64,000 bases of DNA from Synechococcus sp. RS9909 (GTDB taxonomy: Bacteria; Cyanobacteriota; Cyanobacteriia; PCC-6307; Cyanobiaceae). The translations under genes were made by a program, and so were the position numbers. The DNA is taken from positions 2,354,422-2,418,421 of the forward strand of contig NZ_CP047943.1 of NCBI RefSeq assembly GCF_014279595.1. Reading direction: 5' to 3'. How positions within the stretch are numbered: position 1 is the stretch's first letter; every line of letters starts with the position of its first letter. Below are positions 62,709 to 64,000 of the stretch, piece after piece. The notes below the pieces were generated by a model. It did no database searches. It was not told the origin of the DNA and worked only from the letters and a program-made list of their open reading frames with translations.

Positions 62709-63197
62709 TCAGTGCAACTCTGATCCTGCCGTGCCACGGGAGAAGGCGACAGCGATCTGATCGACGCGATCGTTATCGGGGTCGCCACTATGTCCTTTGA
62801 CGTAACGCAAAGGCACATCCGCCAGGCGGGCGCTGTCGAGAGCCTTCCACAGGTCTTGATTGAGCACGGGTTTCCCCGCCGCCGTCTTCCAACCCTTGCG
62901 TTTCCAGCCCGCCATCCAGGACCCGAGCCCATCAATCAGGTATTTGCTGTCGGTGCGCAGGGTCAGGTCGGGGTGCCTGGGGAGATCCTTCAGGCGTTCG
63001 AGGGCCGCAAGTGCCGCCTGCAGTTCCATCCGGTTGTTGGTGGTGGCCGGATCGAAGCCGCCGAACTCCTCGACGCTGCCATCCTCAAACCGAATCAGAA
63101 CGCCCCAGCCGCCGGGACCGGGGTTGCCACTGCAGGCCCCATCCGTGGCGACGGCCACGACCCGACCGCGACCCTCAGCAGCGGAGCGCTCAACCAT
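62709..63197 (-). CDS. rnhA: Ribonuclease HI
   Basis: RNase HI removes RNA from RNA-DNA hybrids. The 162-residue protein has the [17 protein letters not shown] strand with the first Asp, [15 protein letters not shown] with Glu, [12 protein letters not shown] with Asp, and the WxxxGHSG-type [17 protein letters not shown] loop with His and Asp. All catalytic residues are present. The ATG at 63197 follows 62 nt from the DUF3747 start on the other strand; pyrD follows after 12 nt. Confidence 0.95.
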   Translation of the reverse strand: MVERSAAEGRGRVVAVATDGACSGNPGPGGWGVLIRFEDGSVEEFGGFDPATTNNRMELQAALAALERLKDLPRHPDLTLRTDSKYLIDGLGSWMAGWKRKGWKTAAGKPVLNQDLWKALDSARLADVPLRYVKGHSGDPDNDRVDQIAVAFSRGTAGSELH

Positions 63198-63258
63198 TGG
63201 TCACCTCGGGGCATGTTCGATACAACACGGCCATATCCCCGCCAAGGAGAACACCGCC

Positions 63259-63954
63259 ATGTCGCGAACCTACCCTGGAAGCCTGGCGGCGGGCCTGCTG
63301 CTGAGCCTCACGGGCTTGCCCCTGCTGGCAGCTGGCCTGTTCGACAGCCAGCCCCTCGACGAGGAGCGCTTTGCTGTGCTGGCCCAGGCCGTGGGGGGCA
63401 ACAGCTGGAAGTTGCTGGTGCTGGAGCAGATCAAAGCGCGACCGCTCTGCTGGGAGGAGCGGGCCGATGGCCTGGTGAAGCCCTCCTTGAACGATTTCGA
63501 CTTCACGGGAATCTGCAGCCGCTACCTCGACAGCAACGGCTATTCCCTGCGCGCCGGTGACGAGGACATGGACCGCAGCTTCCGGCTGCGGCTGCAGCAG
63601 GATCGCGACGACCTCGTGCTGATGGCGATCGATCCGGATCAGGGAGTGCCGATCCCGGTGGCCCGCGCCAGCCGTCCCCGTCGTGATCGACACGCCTTCG
63701 TGAAACTGAACCTGGATCCGGGCTGGAGCCTGGAACGACGGGCCTACAAAGGGCGCACCCTCAGCCATGTGTATTTCGCCCACCAGGACTCCACCCCCCA
63801 ACTCCTCGCCAAGGCGCGGGGTGGGGAACCGCCCCAACGCTTCCGTGGCCTGGGGCGACCGACGGCACCCGGCGCACCGCAACTGGCGTCCCGCGGCAGC
63901 AACCTGCAAGGCAGGGGGCCGATCCGGCTGGAGGTGATCCCCTATCGCCCCTGA
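63259..63954 (+). CDS. Secreted DUF3747 protein
   Basis: The 231-residue protein has a signal peptide (YPGSLAAGLLLSLTGLPLLA, cut near residue 25) and the DUF3747 body: LFDSQPLDEERFAVLAQAVG, SWKLLVLEQIKARPLCWE, FTGICSRYLDSNGYSLRAG, then VKLNLDPGWSLERRAYKGR. The family is cyanobacterial and of unknown function. A good Shine-Dalgarno AAGGAGA at 63244-63250 lies 8 nt before the ATG at 63259, fixing the start. The C-terminal tail is basic and Pro/Gly-rich. Confidence 0.88.
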   Translation: MSRTYPGSLAAGLLLSLTGLPLLAAGLFDSQPLDEERFAVLAQAVGGNSWKLLVLEQIKARPLCWEERADGLVKPSLNDFDFTGICSRYLDSNGYSLRAGDEDMDRSFRLRLQQDRDDLVLMAIDPDQGVPIPVARASRPRRDRHAFVKLNLDPGWSLERRAYKGRTLSHVYFAHQDSTPQLLAKARGGEPPQRFRGLGRPTAPGAPQLASRGSNLQGRGPIRLEVIPYRP

Positions 63955-64000
63955 GGGCAGGGACAGTTCCAGGAGCGCCCCCGAAGGAGCACATCCACCT
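63942..64000 (-). other. Possible 3' end of a gene continuing right of the window
   Basis: A minus-strand frame is open from the right edge to a TAG at 63942-63944 and would end VDVLLRGRSWNCPCPQGR. It overlaps the end of DUF3747 by 13 nt, as other convergent pairs in this window do. Only 18 codons are visible, so this may be chance. On the plus strand AAGGAG at 63984-63989 could precede a start beyond the edge. Confidence 0.2.

Noticed and set aside
1-64000. tRNA genes, rRNA genes, CRISPR arrays and intact insertion sequences
   Set aside because: No cloverleaf-like or repeat-spacer pattern and no transposase motif was seen on reading the gaps; all gaps above 100 nt were examined by eye only.

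Overview
The window reads as the chromosome of a GC-rich unicellular picocyanobacterium of the Synechococcus/Cyanobium type. It carries chlorophyll synthesis (chlM), the NDH-1 subunit ndhH, an almost complete phylloquinone branch (menF, menA, menC, menE and a DHNA-CoA thioesterase), a PilM/N-PilO-PilQ type IV pilus cluster and many small cyanobacteria-specific membrane or secreted proteins. Genes are tightly packed on both strands, with frequent 1-4 nt stop/start overlaps (ATGA, TGATG) and several antiparallel gene ends that overlap by 4-44 nt. I saw no tRNA, rRNA or CRISPR array.

Layout. 0-13.5 kb: trpB (cut by the window edge), a SUI1-type factor, cysC, a PerM-type transporter, purE, nagA, chlM, an RluA-like protein without the usual catalytic Asp, a NarL-type response regulator, a cysteine desulfurase, membrane proteins, a DUF456 gene interrupted by a nonsense codon, a TTC38-like protein, rsmH and ndhH. 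13.4-19.2 kb: phylloquinone genes. 19.2-28.7 kb: gshB, grxC, prfB (with a programmed frameshift), ybeY, dgkA, trpG, an MBL-fold protein, asparaginase, hisC, a shortened DUF29 gene and argS. 28.7-30.15 kb: an accessory pocket with a decayed integron-type integrase, a HicAB toxin-antitoxin pair and a perfect 18-bp inverted repeat. 30.15-35.1 kb: nadC, a TerB-like protein, mnmE, a DUF2062 protein and two tandem phosphatase-like paralogues.

35.1-45.9 kb holds the most unusual content. On the minus strand rel/spoT is followed by an autoinducer-synthase-like acyltransferase fused to a cyclic-nucleotide-binding domain, then a SAM methyltransferase and a divergent ClC-type channel, in operon-like spacing. 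On the plus strand run a fused two-ATPase peptide-type ABC protein, a LuxR-type regulator with a degenerate receiver, a protein with two cellulose-binding-like domains around an uncharacterised core, and a GluR0-like receptor whose pore loop lacks the potassium-channel signature. These are the best candidates for undescribed signalling systems.

45.9-64 kb: rluD, rbgA, a universal stress protein, pgk and murG. Three consecutive toxin-antitoxin modules follow (AbrB-type VapBC, MntA-HepT, RHH-type VapBC), two of them with palindromic operator candidates. Then come cobD, a DsbA C-terminal remnant, a pentapeptide-repeat protein, the pil cluster with a PilM-PilN-like fusion, pyrD, rnhA and a secreted DUF3747 protein.
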